From: JAFGGG01 sp964638895
Lineage (GTDB): Bacteria; Spirochaetota; Spirochaetia; SZUA-6; RPPD01
Assembly: GCA_964638895.1 (NCBI GenBank)
Contig: CAZWYY010000001.1
Coordinates: 41,692 to 105,691 of the forward strand
Direction of reading: 5' to 3'
DNA length: 64,000 nt
Positions within the stretch are counted from its first letter, which is position 1, and each line of letters begins with the position of its first letter. Both the position numbers and the translations under genes were made by a program. The notes beneath the pieces are model-generated. The model saw nothing but the letters and a program-made list of their open reading frames with translations, ran no database searches and was not told the DNA's origin. This document shows positions 34,749-43,765 of the stretch, in pieces.

Positions 34749-36350
34749 TTAACCGCTTTCCAAATCGAATTTCGCCTTATGAAGCTTTTCCAAAAACTTG
34801 CCGCTTTTAAAATTGCGTATCCAGTTCTTCAGGATTATATATCCCCCGAATCTCAGGAGGTAATTCCTGAAATAGCGTTTTTTCCATTTTAAAAACGCGT
34901 CTATAATATACCTCACCCTGAAGGTAATGATGGTTAGCGCGGAAGAACAGACTATTCTGGGAAAATGAAACAGGATGTTCTTTGATATATGCCAGAAGTT
35001 ATGAAAGCGATAAAACTTACCCATGATGTCCTTGAACACCGCCCGCTGGATTACTTCCGGGTCGATTCCGTTGTCAGGTTCGAAAAGCGGGAACTGGCCG
35101 TCGTAATACTCCCACCCGATACGGTCCAGCGGATACAATCTCCCTTCTTTGGCCAGCCGGGTCCGAAGCTCGGTTCCGGGCAGCGGTATGGTCTGGACCA
35201 CCTGCAGCGTATCTATTTTTGATTTCATGATAAAGCCGCGGAATCTTTTAATTCGTTCCTTGATGGGAAGGGTTATTTTATATTGTTCTTTCTGCGGATA
35301 CCCGAAGATGAACATGCCATGGATAAACACCCCTTGATCGTGAAACAACTTTGTCCATTTAAGCAGATCTTTGGATTTGTAGCCCTTGTTCATAACCAAC
35401 AGCTCTTCATCTATGGGTGACTCATAGCCTATGCACACCATGTAAAAATTGGCCCGTTTCATGGCGGCGAGCAGCTCCGGGTATCTGGCGTCCGTGATCC
35501 TAGTCTGGATAGTGAACAACAGGCGTTTGCCCGTTTTTTTCTGATACTCGGCTAAAAGATTACAGAATTCAATGGCCTGCTCCCGGTTGGTGGCAAAATG
35601 ATCGCTTGTCTCAAAAAACCTGCGCGCGTTCCGCGTCTCTACCAGGTGTTTTACCTGGCTCATGAGCCACTGCGGACTGCTGCATCTGGCCCTGTCTTTG
35701 ACCGCGCAGAACTCGCATTTCATATTGCAGCCGCGGATGCGGTTTATGGGGTAGTATTTGATTTTAGCGTAAAGCAGCAGGTCAAAATCCGGATACGGCA
35801 TGCTGTCAAAATCGGTGATCAGCGGCCGTTCGGCGGTCCGGTGCATTACGCCTTTTTTTAAAAAGGCGATACCGCGAACCCCGTCCGGCTCCTGCCCCGT
35901 TTCCCAGGCCACCAACAGTTCCTGGATGGTGATTTCACCCTCCCCGAATACGGCCACATCCACCTGATTCTCCAGGGCTTCCGCGGGCAGGTTTTCTATA
36001 TGTTTGCCGCCGGCGATGGTTTTGGCGCCCAGCGTTTTATAAAGCCCGGCCAATTTGTACAGCCGCGGAATGGAGGAGGTGATGGACCCATAGAAGCCCA
36101 CTGCGTCCGCGGGCCGTTCCTGCTGCAGCGCGATATGGTCCGGCCGCCCGTACCGGTCTTTGGGGCATAGTTTGCTTCTGCAGTTGTTTTCGTCTATAAC
36201 CTCAACATCCCAGTTTTCCAGCAGGTTGGCGCAGGTGGCAACCGCCAGCGGGCCCACCGACGTGGTTTCCCTTGCCGTGAAACTGTATATGTTGAAATTG
36301 GGAAAGGCGGGAATGATTATCCGCAGCCTGTATCTGTTTTTATTAAGCAT
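34749..36350 (-). CDS. B12-binding-type radical SAM protein
   Basis: A 533-residue protein with an N-terminal cobalamin-binding-like Rossmann domain (about 10-165: VGPLAVATCANLLENWDVEV, ADAVGFYGSITSSIPRLYKL, GAKTIAGGKHIENLPAEALE, VFGEGEITIQELL). A radical SAM barrel follows (about 195-420) with the cluster motif RGCNMKCEFCAVKDRAR (CxxxCxxC). The C-terminal extension is basic and hydrophobic. This BchE/HpnR-like layout occurs in methyltransferases, cyclases and oxidases acting on lipids or tetrapyrroles. The usual DxHxxG cobalamin motif is not apparent (GKHIEN occurs instead), so B12 binding is doubtful. cobO elsewhere in the window could supply the cofactor. Substrate unknown. Confidence 0.8.
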   Translation of the reverse strand: MLNKNRYRLRIIIPAFPNFNIYSFTARETTSVGPLAVATCANLLENWDVEVIDENNCRSKLCPKDRYGRPDHIALQQERPADAVGFYGSITSSIPRLYKLAGLYKTLGAKTIAGGKHIENLPAEALENQVDVAVFGEGEITIQELLVAWETGQEPDGVRGIAFLKKGVMHRTAERPLITDFDSMPYPDFDLLLYAKIKYYPINRIRGCNMKCEFCAVKDRARCSSPQWLMSQVKHLVETRNARRFFETSDHFATNREQAIEFCNLLAEYQKKTGKRLLFTIQTRITDARYPELLAAMKRANFYMVCIGYESPIDEELLVMNKGYKSKDLLKWTKLFHDQGVFIHGMFIFGYPQKEQYKITLPIKERIKRFRGFIMKSKIDTLQVVQTIPLPGTELRTRLAKEGRLYPLDRIGWEYYDGQFPLFEPDNGIDPEVIQRAVFKDIMGKFYRFHNFWHISKNILFHFPRIVCSSALTIITFRVRYIIDAFLKWKKRYFRNYLLRFGGYIILKNWIRNFKSGKFLEKLHKAKFDLESG

Positions 36351-36473
36351 TTTCTATCTCCATTTTTTTAGTATACTCAAATATACCGGAAGTGAATATA
36401 ATTATTCCGTTAAATTTCTATTTTTTCGGCTTCATTGACATTGGGCGGCAAATGGCATACCTTGGTAATATGA

Positions 36474-37721
36474 ATGCGAAATAATGCAAATATACGGGAA
36501 ATGCTGAAAAGGATCCTTCGCTTTCTGGGCCCGGGTTTTCTGGTTACGGTGGGTTTTATTGATCCGGGCAACTGGGCCACCAATATCGAAGGAGGATCGC
36601 GGTTCGGCTATGAGCTTTTATGGGTTATTACCCTAAGCACGCTGATGTTGATTGTCATCCAGAATATGGCGGCCAAGCTCGGTATCGCCACCGGGAAATC
36701 TCTGGCCGTGAATATCAGGGAAAATTTTCCCGCCTATATAGCCACGCCGGTAGGTATAACCGTAGTGCTTGCCTGCGTGGCCACGGATGTGGCGGAGCTG
36801 TTGGGCGGGGCCATCGGGTTTCGACTGCTCTTCGGGTTTCCCTTATGGTTGGGCGCCCTGCTCACGGTTGTGATCGAGGTATTCATGATCGTAAGCCAGC
36901 GCTACCACAGGCTGGAACGGATCATCATTGGGTTTCTGGGGATCATCGCGGTGTGTTATATAATAGAAATTTTTATTGTAAAGCCCAATTGGCCTCAATT
37001 GGCGCCTTCGGTTGTGCTGCCCACGGTAAACAGGGAGAGTATTTACATTGCCATGGGGATTTTAGGCGCGGTGGTCATGCCGCACAATATCTTTCTGCAT
37101 TCCAATGTAATCCACAGCCGTAAATGGGGCATAAGCCAGAAGGCGAAATTGCGCACCCTGAAATACGAAAAGATCGATACCTTTACCGCCATGTTCCTGG
37201 GCTGGATCGTTAATTCCGCGATGATTATCGTGGCGGCCGCGGTTTTTGCCAGGCACAATGTAGTTGTGGACAGCATCGAATCTGCCTCCGCCACCCTGCT
37301 GCCCCTGGCCGGACCACTGGCCGGCCTGCTTTTTGCCATTGCCCTGCTTTTTTCCGGTGTCGGTTCATCCGTAACCTCTTCCATGGCCGAGGTGAACGTG
37401 ATTACCGGTTTTCTTGGTAAAAAAGAGGATCCTCGAACACTGCTTTACAAGATATCGGTTTTTATCACGGCCATCCCTTCTTTTTTTATCATTGTGGCAA
37501 GTCTTGACACCTACCAGATCCTAATTTTCAGCCAGGTTGTCTTAAGTATCCAACTGCCCTTTACCTTGATCCCCTTGATCATCCTTTGCCGGAAAAAGTC
37601 TTTAATGGGAATGTTCCGCAGCAAGCTGCCTGAACTTGTCCTGGCTCTTGTAATCTCGGCTGTGATAATCGCACTGAATATCTATCTGCTTTATTCAACG
37701 ATCGGTCAAGGAGGTTCCTGA
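36474..37721 (+). CDS. mntH: NRAMP-family Mn/Fe transporter
   Basis: Proton-coupled divalent metal importer of the inner membrane, 415 residues, about 11 helices. The metal-site motifs are intact: TM1 VGFIDPGNWATNIEGGS (Asp and Asn of DPGN) and TM6 GAVVMPHNIFLHSNVIHSR (Met and the MPHN segment). The TM6 Met favours Mn/Fe over Mg or Al specificity. ATG 36474 has no strong SD; a later ATG at about 36500 is possible. The stop overlaps the Usp gene start by one base (TGATG), which couples the two. Confidence 0.9.
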   Translation: MRNNANIREMLKRILRFLGPGFLVTVGFIDPGNWATNIEGGSRFGYELLWVITLSTLMLIVIQNMAAKLGIATGKSLAVNIRENFPAYIATPVGITVVLACVATDVAELLGGAIGFRLLFGFPLWLGALLTVVIEVFMIVSQRYHRLERIIIGFLGIIAVCYIIEIFIVKPNWPQLAPSVVLPTVNRESIYIAMGILGAVVMPHNIFLHSNVIHSRKWGISQKAKLRTLKYEKIDTFTAMFLGWIVNSAMIIVAAAVFARHNVVVDSIESASATLLPLAGPLAGLLFAIALLFSGVGSSVTSSMAEVNVITGFLGKKEDPRTLLYKISVFITAIPSFFIIVASLDTYQILIFSQVVLSIQLPFTLIPLIILCRKKSLMGMFRSKLPELVLALVISAVIIALNIYLLYSTIGQGGS

Positions 37722-38125
37722 TGGCGTTGTATAAAAATATCCTACTTACTTTGGACTGCTCACCCGTAGATAAGGTGATCATAGAACATGTTCGTGAACT
37801 TGCGCACATTCACAAGGCAACGGTTTCCCTGGTACATATCGTCCATTCGCATACTCTTGATCAGGATCGTTTCTTGCATGAAAAAGCCTCGGCCGTCATG
37901 GAGAAAACGGAAAAAATATTTAAAGACGCGGATATTCCCGTTCGGGTGATCCTTAAAAGCGGTGAGCCTGAGCAGGAGCTCCTGTGTATACTGGACCAGG
38001 GAGAGTATGATCTTGTAGCCATGGCTACGCACGGCCACCATTTCTTTTTGGATCTGCTGTTCGGGAGCGTTTCGGATGCCCTGAAACATAAAACCAGTAT
38101 TCCGCTTTTATTGATCAAGGCATGA
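37721..38125 (+). CDS. Universal stress protein
   Basis: UspA-superfamily cytoplasmic protein, 134 residues. It begins YKNILLTLDCSPVDKVIIEH and ends with the nucleotide-binding segment MATHGHHFFLDLLFGSVSDA. The first Gly of the G-x2-G-x9-G(S/T) motif is Ala/Thr here, so ATP binding is possible but not certain. It is translationally coupled to the NRAMP transporter, and a regulatory or accessory role in metal uptake is inferred from that. It converges on the minus-strand GGDEF-EAL gene with no spacer. Confidence 0.88.
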   Translation: MALYKNILLTLDCSPVDKVIIEHVRELAHIHKATVSLVHIVHSHTLDQDRFLHEKASAVMEKTEKIFKDADIPVRVILKSGEPEQELLCILDQGEYDLVAMATHGHHFFLDLLFGSVSDALKHKTSIPLLLIKA

Positions 38126-40183
38126 TCAGCTGATTTCCCGCTCTAAAAGCCGCGTCATTTTTGCGGCCGGCAGCGGTCTGCTGAATAAAAACCCCTGGTA
38201 ACTGTGACAGCCCAGTTTCCGTAAGAATTCCAGCTGTTTTTCGGTTTCCACCCCTTCGGCGATAATCTCGAATTTCAGGCTGTGGGCCATGGCGATGATG
38301 GCTTTTACAATAGCAACCGCATCCTCGTCCTCAGGTACGTCCTGGATAAAAGAACGGTCGATTTTCAAGGTTTTAAGCGGGAACTGTTTAAGTACGGAAA
38401 GCGAGGAATAGCCGGTTCCGAAATCATCGATAGAAAAGGAAACACCCAGCGCGGTAAGGCGTTTTATGATTTTTATGGAGTTCTCGGCGTCACGCATGGC
38501 ATTGCTTTCCGTAATCTCCAGCTCCAGGTACCGGGGATTCAAGCCGGTGGCCTGCAGAATGTTTTCCAGGGATCCGCCCAGATCCTTTTGGGTGAACTGC
38601 AGGGTCGACAGGTTTACGGCTATACGATGCAGGCGGAGGTTTTGTTCCTGCCATTCCTTATGCTGCCTGCAGGCCTCGCGCAGCACCCAATATCCTATGG
38701 GGATGATCATTCCGTTTTCCTCGGCCAGGGGAATCAGCCGGCTGGGCCGGACAAGCCCCTTTTCCGGGTCCTTCCAATGCACCAGGGCCTCGGCCCCGAT
38801 TATTTTTCCGCTGGCAAGCTGCACCTGCGGCTGGTAATACAGCATAAGTTCGTCCCGCTCCAACGCTTTTCGCAGCCTGTTTTCGATTTTCAGGCGTTCC
38901 TTCACGTGGATATACATCTCTTCGATAAAAAAACGAAAATTATTACTCCCGCTTGATTTGGCGCGCTGCATGGCGGACTCCGCGTCCTGCAGGGCCTTTT
39001 CCACCGAATCATATTTCTCGTCGATTATCACCACGCCGATACTTACCGAAACGCTGATTTCCTCTTTGGCCTCCTCAATACGCAGAGGCCGGTTTACGGT
39101 CTGTTTGAGGCGGAGTACCGTATCGGTGAGTTTTTTTAAATTTTCGTACTCATTTAGTAAAATAATAAACTCATCCCTGTCAAAATGAGTCAGCAGATCG
39201 TCGGAATCAAGGCTGGAACCGAGTCTCTCCGCCAGGCGCACCAGTATACTATCACCCACCATCATACCCAGGCCCTGGTTGATGAGTTTAAAGCGGTCCA
39301 GGTCAATAAACAGCAGGGCCGCGTTCGGCCTGGTTTTGAGTTTTATCTGTCTCAACACACGTTCCAGTTGGTCCAGTAAAAGAACCTGGTTGGGGAGCCC
39401 GGTAAGCGCGTTATAAATCCTGCGGTCCGTTATATCGGCCATGGAGCCGGTCATGCGCACCGTATTGCCCTTGGTGTCGATTACCGCTATTCCGGTTGTA
39501 ATTACCCAGCGGTAGTTTCCGTTTTTATGCAGGATTCGCTGTTCTACCTGAAACCGGTTGATACGGCCACCTTTCAGCTGCTCCAGCAACGCCGTAACCT
39601 TTGGCTTGTCCGCCGGGTGAATACGTTCCAGCCATTCGCCGGGTGTGTCCTTGACGGAGTTACGGGAAAATCCAAGGATGGCCTTCCAGTTTGGAGAATA
39701 GTATACCTTGTTCTCATCAAGGTTCCAATCCCAGAGGCCGTCCTGCGTGGCCTGGGCGGCCAGCGCATAGCGTTCCTCGCTTAAACGTAATGCCTCCTGT
39801 GTTTTTTTAAGACTGATCTGGGTGCGTATGCGTGAGTTTATCACCGAAAAATCATAGGGTTTTGTGACGTAATCGTTGGCGCCAAGGCTCAAGGCTTTGA
39901 CGATATCGATGTTTTCCGAGACCGCCGTCAGCATGATTATGGGAAGCTCGATCATGGAATAGGTCTTTCGAAAGGCGGTAAGCACCTGGTATCCGTCCAT
40001 ATCGGGCATGACAATGTCAAGCAGCACAAGATCAAATGAAACGGAGCGGATTTTCTTCAAGGCGGATCTCCCCCCCTGGGCCGTATACGTTTCATACCCG
40101 ATCCGTTTAAGCATATGCGCCAGTGCGTCGAGATTATCCTTATTATCATCTATAATGAGTATTCGCGCCCCGCTGAGATCCAT
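38126..40183 (-). CDS. REC-PAS-GGDEF-EAL c-di-GMP phosphodiesterase
   Basis: A 685-residue cytoplasmic signalling protein. Receiver at about 1-125: LIIDDNKDN, phospho-Asp in LVLLDIVMPDMDG, Lys in YVTKPYD. PAS/PAC at about 140-255: DGLWDWNLDENKVYYSPNWK, and NYRWVITTGIAVID. A GGDEF domain at about 260-420 has a signature reading FDRDEF instead of GGDEF, so diguanylate cyclase activity is unlikely. The EAL domain at about 435-680 has intact landmarks: GAEALVHWKDPEKG, LEITESNAM, DDFGTGYSSLSVLKQFPL and KIDRSFIQD. I infer a phosphorylation-controlled c-di-GMP phosphodiesterase, possibly with GTP sensing by the degenerate GGDEF. AGGTGAAAG precedes ATG. It is divergent from the ThDP operon. Confidence 0.9.
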   Translation of the reverse strand: MDLSGARILIIDDNKDNLDALAHMLKRIGYETYTAQGGRSALKKIRSVSFDLVLLDIVMPDMDGYQVLTAFRKTYSMIELPIIMLTAVSENIDIVKALSLGANDYVTKPYDFSVINSRIRTQISLKKTQEALRLSEERYALAAQATQDGLWDWNLDENKVYYSPNWKAILGFSRNSVKDTPGEWLERIHPADKPKVTALLEQLKGGRINRFQVEQRILHKNGNYRWVITTGIAVIDTKGNTVRMTGSMADITDRRIYNALTGLPNQVLLLDQLERVLRQIKLKTRPNAALLFIDLDRFKLINQGLGMMVGDSILVRLAERLGSSLDSDDLLTHFDRDEFIILLNEYENLKKLTDTVLRLKQTVNRPLRIEEAKEEISVSVSIGVVIIDEKYDSVEKALQDAESAMQRAKSSGSNNFRFFIEEMYIHVKERLKIENRLRKALERDELMLYYQPQVQLASGKIIGAEALVHWKDPEKGLVRPSRLIPLAEENGMIIPIGYWVLREACRQHKEWQEQNLRLHRIAVNLSTLQFTQKDLGGSLENILQATGLNPRYLELEITESNAMRDAENSIKIIKRLTALGVSFSIDDFGTGYSSLSVLKQFPLKTLKIDRSFIQDVPEDEDAVAIVKAIIAMAHSLKFEIIAEGVETEKQLEFLRKLGCHSYQGFLFSRPLPAAKMTRLLEREIS

Positions 40184-40245
40184 CTTTCACCTCATTGTTT
40201 ATTTTACTATATTCTATTAATAAATTGTACAAAAGATTCTGTCTA

Positions 40246-40274
40246 TTGACAAAAGCATCCATATCTCTTATCGT
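40246..40274 (+). promoter_or_regulatory. Promoter of the ThDP/citrate-synthase-like operon
   Basis: TTGACA at 40246-40251, 17-base spacer, TATCGT at 40269-40274, about 50 bases upstream of ATG 40323. It is the only good promoter I see for the whole 9.3-kb unit. Confidence 0.55.
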
Positions 40275-40322
40275 GGCATACGTCGGACTGTCGGCCTGAA
40301 TTTGGGTCCAAAGGTGGCCTTG

Positions 40323-42107
40323 ATGTCTCCCATTGATTTTAGCGTCACAAATTTCAACACATTAAAGAATATTACCTGTGCGGAAGTCCTGGTGGAATAT
40401 CTCCGCATAGAGGGTGTAAAATACGTATTCGGCGTGTCCGGCGGCACCATTATCTCCATTCTGGAGGCTTTGGAGCAATCACCCGATGTTCAATTTATTA
40501 TGTGTAAACACGAAGGCAGCGCGTCTTTTATGGCGGATCTCTATGCCAGGGTAAGCGGAAAAATCGGCGTATGCCTATCCACGGCCGGGCCCGGAGCAAC
40601 CAATATGCTGACGGGGGTTGCCTGTGCCCAGCAGGACAGGATTCCGCTTCTGGCCATAACCGGCCAGCCCGCCACCCATACCATGGGTAAGGGAGCGGTA
40701 CAGGAAAGCTCCGAATTCGGGGTGGATACGGTAGGCATTTACGGCCGGTTTACGGGTTTCAGCAGTCTTATCTCCGAGGCCGATGTGTTCCAGCAAATAT
40801 TCACCAGGGCCTTGCGTGTGGCCCAGGGGGAGCATAAACAGGCGGTGCATATCAGCATCCCCTCAAATGTCTCTTCCCACAAATTCAAAAGTATAGACGT
40901 GCACGGCGACACCAAAAAGTACCGCGTCTCACACGCGGCCATTGATTTTGAACAGATCAAAAAGGCCGCCACTCTGCTGGTAAACGCAAGCCACCCGGCA
41001 ATTTTGGTGGGACCGGGCATAGATTCGGAGTATCATATCGAGGACCTGATCCATATCGCCGAGATGCTTAACTGCCCGGTGTTGACCACCCCCAAGGGTA
41101 AGGGGATTTTTCCGGAAAGCCATCCGCTTTCTTTCGGCGTGTTCGGATTCGCCGGTAACCTATGCGCCAAAAAATACCTGCTTGAGGGAAACGTGGACCT
41201 GTTGCTTGTCATCTCCAGCCGGTTGGGCGAATGGACATCCGACTCCTGGAACCCGGACCTGTTTCCCACCAAGTACCTGATTCAGATCGACGTGGACTCG
41301 CAGAATATCGGCCAGAACTTTCCGGTAAGCCTGGGTATCGTAGGGGATGTGGGCGCGGCGGTCAAGGAGCTCTTAATCAGTCTGCTGCGCATAAAAAACC
41401 AGATCCCCGTGTCCTCCCTAAAACATATCGTGAACGGAAAAAGATTCGAAACCATTTTAAACTATAAAAAGGAGTATGGCATCTATCGGGAGCCTGAGAA
41501 ACTGCTTTCCGATGCCGTACCCTTAAAACCGCAGCGCCTGATGAATGACCTGAACATCTGCCTGCAAAGGGATGCCATAGTTCTGGCCGACGCAGGCAAT
41601 GCCTATGCCTGGACCCTGCACTACCTGGTTATCAATCCCCCTCAAAAGTATTATATCGCGTTGGGATTTGCCTCCATGGGCCATGCCACAGCCGGCGTTG
41701 TGGGCGCGGCCCTGGCCGCACCCGGAAGACAGGTGATCGCCGTGGTGGGTGACGGTTCCATGCTTATGAACGGTAATGAGGTGCATACGGCAGTGGAATA
41801 CAATATATCCGCCGTCTGGCTTATCCTGAATGACGGTAAATGGGGGATGGTGTTCCATGGAAACAGGGCGGTTGTGGGTAAGGGCCTGCATTCGGAGTTT
41901 CATGCGGTGGATTTCGCGGCGCTGGCGCGTGTCTACGGCGCGGACGGGTACCGGATTACCAGGCCCGGTGAATTATGCGAGATCATGCCCCGGATTTTAA
42001 GTGAGAAAAAACCCGCCGTAATTGACGCGGTAATTGACGCCCATGAGGAACCTCCTTTCTTGGAAAGGGTTCGTGCGGTATTAAAATATATGAAAAAAAG
42101 CGTATAG
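40323..42107 (+). CDS. Acetolactate-synthase-like ThDP-dependent enzyme
   Basis: About 594 residues with the three domains of the ThDP decarboxylase/carboligase superfamily. The N-terminal PYR domain has the catalytic Glu64 in KHEGSASFMADLYARVSG, plus STAGPGATNMLTGVACA. A central Rossmann-like domain covers about 205-340. The C-terminal PP domain binds Mg-ThDP through VVGDGSMLMNGNEVHTAVEY and ILNDGKWGMV. Nearest in style to IlvB-type acetolactate synthase large subunits. No small regulatory subunit or ilv genes are nearby. The neighbours are two citrate-synthase-fold proteins, so a carboligation on a different 2-oxo acid or acyl-CoA is conceivable. ATG 40323 has AAGG upstream; a TTG at 40302 is the alternative. 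Confidence 0.8.
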   Translation: MSPIDFSVTNFNTLKNITCAEVLVEYLRIEGVKYVFGVSGGTIISILEALEQSPDVQFIMCKHEGSASFMADLYARVSGKIGVCLSTAGPGATNMLTGVACAQQDRIPLLAITGQPATHTMGKGAVQESSEFGVDTVGIYGRFTGFSSLISEADVFQQIFTRALRVAQGEHKQAVHISIPSNVSSHKFKSIDVHGDTKKYRVSHAAIDFEQIKKAATLLVNASHPAILVGPGIDSEYHIEDLIHIAEMLNCPVLTTPKGKGIFPESHPLSFGVFGFAGNLCAKKYLLEGNVDLLLVISSRLGEWTSDSWNPDLFPTKYLIQIDVDSQNIGQNFPVSLGIVGDVGAAVKELLISLLRIKNQIPVSSLKHIVNGKRFETILNYKKEYGIYREPEKLLSDAVPLKPQRLMNDLNICLQRDAIVLADAGNAYAWTLHYLVINPPQKYYIALGFASMGHATAGVVGAALAAPGRQVIAVVGDGSMLMNGNEVHTAVEYNISAVWLILNDGKWGMVFHGNRAVVGKGLHSEFHAVDFAALARVYGADGYRITRPGELCEIMPRILSEKKPAVIDAVIDAHEEPPFLERVRAVLKYMKKSV

Positions 42108-42144
42108 AGAAAGTGGTGAAAGCTTTCAGAAGGAGGTGCCATGT

Positions 42145-42957
42145 TTGAAGACCCGGGGAAACAAGATAAAAACCTCGATCTGGTTTGAGGAAGCCGGAGA
42201 TGACAATCCCTTTTACGCGCAGAGAAGTTACTGTCACGGGTATGATTTTTATAATACCCTTCTGGGCAGGGTGAGTTTTGCGGATCTGATTTTCCTCCAT
42301 CTGAAGGGTGAGCTTCCGGATCAAAAGGCCTGTGAACATTTCAACCTTTTACTATCCTCGGTAATGAACCCCGGACCGCGCCACCTGCAGAACAGGGCCG
42401 CCATGTCCGCGGCCATCGGCGGGTGTCCGGTGGGAGGGGCGCTTATCTCCGGTTTTGCCTGTTCCATGGGAGAGCTTGAAGGCGGTCTTGCCGTGGAGAC
42501 GGTGATGATGATGCTTTTGGAGATACGGCGCCAAACAGGGGATGGGGAAAGGCCGCTTGCCGATATAAAGGAAATACCCCAAAAATATAGTGATACGGGA
42601 AACCTGCCCGGTTTCGGATTATTGAACGCGGGGGCTGACATCCATGCCTGCAGACTGGCGGAAATCCTCAAACAACGACGGTGGGACGGGTTTTTTGTCA
42701 ACCTGCTATTGCATATCGAGACTTTAGCCAAGGCTGCCGGGCTGCCCGGGGCCCGCCTGTACGGAGTGTTTGCCGCCTCGCTGCTAGACCTGGGATTTTC
42801 TCCCACGCAGGGCCACGGACTCTTTATGCTTTCCGGCGGTATTGGTATGCTGGGCTTTCTTTGTGAGCGCTACGGCGAAAAGTGGGATGAGTATCCCACG
42901 TGGTTCTCCGACGCGGTGTATAACTATGAAAAAGGAAGAACAAGTGAAAACGGATAA
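42145..42957 (+). CDS. Citrate-synthase-fold protein A, catalytic residues missing
   Basis: About 270 residues resembling the citrate synthase/citryl-CoA lyase superfamily. VSFADLIFLHLKGELPDQKA and ALISGFACSMGELEGG match the usual large-domain segments. LPGFGLLNAGADIHACRLAE corresponds to the PGFGH.vY...DPRa motif, and the last helices match as well. By eye, the LHGG His is Glu (LEGG), the GFGH His is Leu (GFGLL), and the catalytic Asp before the last helices is not evident. TTG 42145 is chosen because AAGGAGG ends 8 bases upstream. A better-spaced ATG at 42141 is in another frame and encodes only 15 codons. It overlaps paralogue B. Confidence 0.65.
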   Translation: MKTRGNKIKTSIWFEEAGDDNPFYAQRSYCHGYDFYNTLLGRVSFADLIFLHLKGELPDQKACEHFNLLLSSVMNPGPRHLQNRAAMSAAIGGCPVGGALISGFACSMGELEGGLAVETVMMMLLEIRRQTGDGERPLADIKEIPQKYSDTGNLPGFGLLNAGADIHACRLAEILKQRRWDGFFVNLLLHIETLAKAAGLPGARLYGVFAASLLDLGFSPTQGHGLFMLSGGIGMLGFLCERYGEKWDEYPTWFSDAVYNYEKGRTSENG

Positions 42958-43765
42958 AGAAAGCTTGACCCGGTATTATCACAATTATAATACCATTACC
43001 ACCTCGCTGGGCGGGATTGTGGACGGGAAGATTGAGTTTTGCGGATATGACGTAATAAACGAACTGGCGGAAAATTTCACGCAGACCGAGGCCTTTCTGC
43101 TCTGGGCTTTGGGAAGAAGGCCCACCGCTATGGAAACAAAACTTATCGATACATTAATCTGCCTGAATATCTATCCGGATATACGCATCTGGAGTATCAG
43201 GGTCGGCGCGTACGCGGCCGCGTGCGGTTCTCCGTTATCATCCTCTGTGGGAGCAGCGCATGTTGCGGCTAACTCAAAACTGTTTGCCGTGGCGGCCTCT
43301 CTTGCCTGTAAACGCTTTTTGGAGAAGCTAAAGCGGGATTCTCTAAGCACACCGCTTGAGAGGCTAATTGAGGAATATGTCAACAAGCGCGTTTTTTTCC
43401 CCGGCTTCGGCAGGCCTTTGATCCAAGGTCCCGATGAACGGTACCTAAAACTTAGTGAGTTGTTAAAGGAATGGGATTATCCGCCGGGTGAGTACACACG
43501 ATTACTTTTTAAAGCAGCCCCGCTCATCCAAAAGTATAAGAAAATTTACCCCAATTATGCCGCTTTATTTGTTACATTGGTAATGGATAAACCATTTTGT
43601 TTTGATGAAGGAAAAATAGCAATCATGGCCCATTATATGATAAGCCTGCCCTCTTATCTGTCGGCAAATGAGATCCGTGGGAAAGAACAGGGTTTTTCCC
43701 TGCTCCCGTTGAAGATAAGCGATATTTTGTACACGGGAAAGGCTAAAAGGGAGTTTGAATCTTGA
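42926..43765 (+). CDS. Citrate-synthase-fold protein B, catalytic residues missing
   Basis: About 279 residues, a second divergent member of the citrate synthase superfamily. TTSLGGIVDGKIEFCGYDVI is the small N-terminal strand region seen in citrate synthases. GSPLSSSVGAAHVAANSKLF aligns with the region before HGG, and FFPGFGRPLIQGPDERYLKL with GFGH.....DPR. Here GFGH reads GFGR, the HGG region reads LFAV, and PN-D-F reads PNYAALF. The canonical His/His/Asp triad thus appears absent. ATG 42926 or GTG 42944 (GGAAG 6 bases upstream) may be the start; both overlap gene A. The stop overlaps the TTG of the next gene. A and B may form a heterodimer. Confidence 0.65.
   Translation: MKKEEQVKTDKESLTRYYHNYNTITTSLGGIVDGKIEFCGYDVINELAENFTQTEAFLLWALGRRPTAMETKLIDTLICLNIYPDIRIWSIRVGAYAAACGSPLSSSVGAAHVAANSKLFAVAASLACKRFLEKLKRDSLSTPLERLIEEYVNKRVFFPGFGRPLIQGPDERYLKLSELLKEWDYPPGEYTRLLFKAAPLIQKYKKIYPNYAALFVTLVMDKPFCFDEGKIAIMAHYMISLPSYLSANEIRGKEQGFSLLPLKISDILYTGKAKREFES

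Noticed and set aside
42141..42188. 15-codon ORF (ATG 42141) behind a perfect AAGGAGG
   Set aside because: The spacing is too tight and the ORF ends at once in another frame. The same SD serves TTG 42145 of the citrate-synthase-like gene. A regulatory overlap cannot be excluded.
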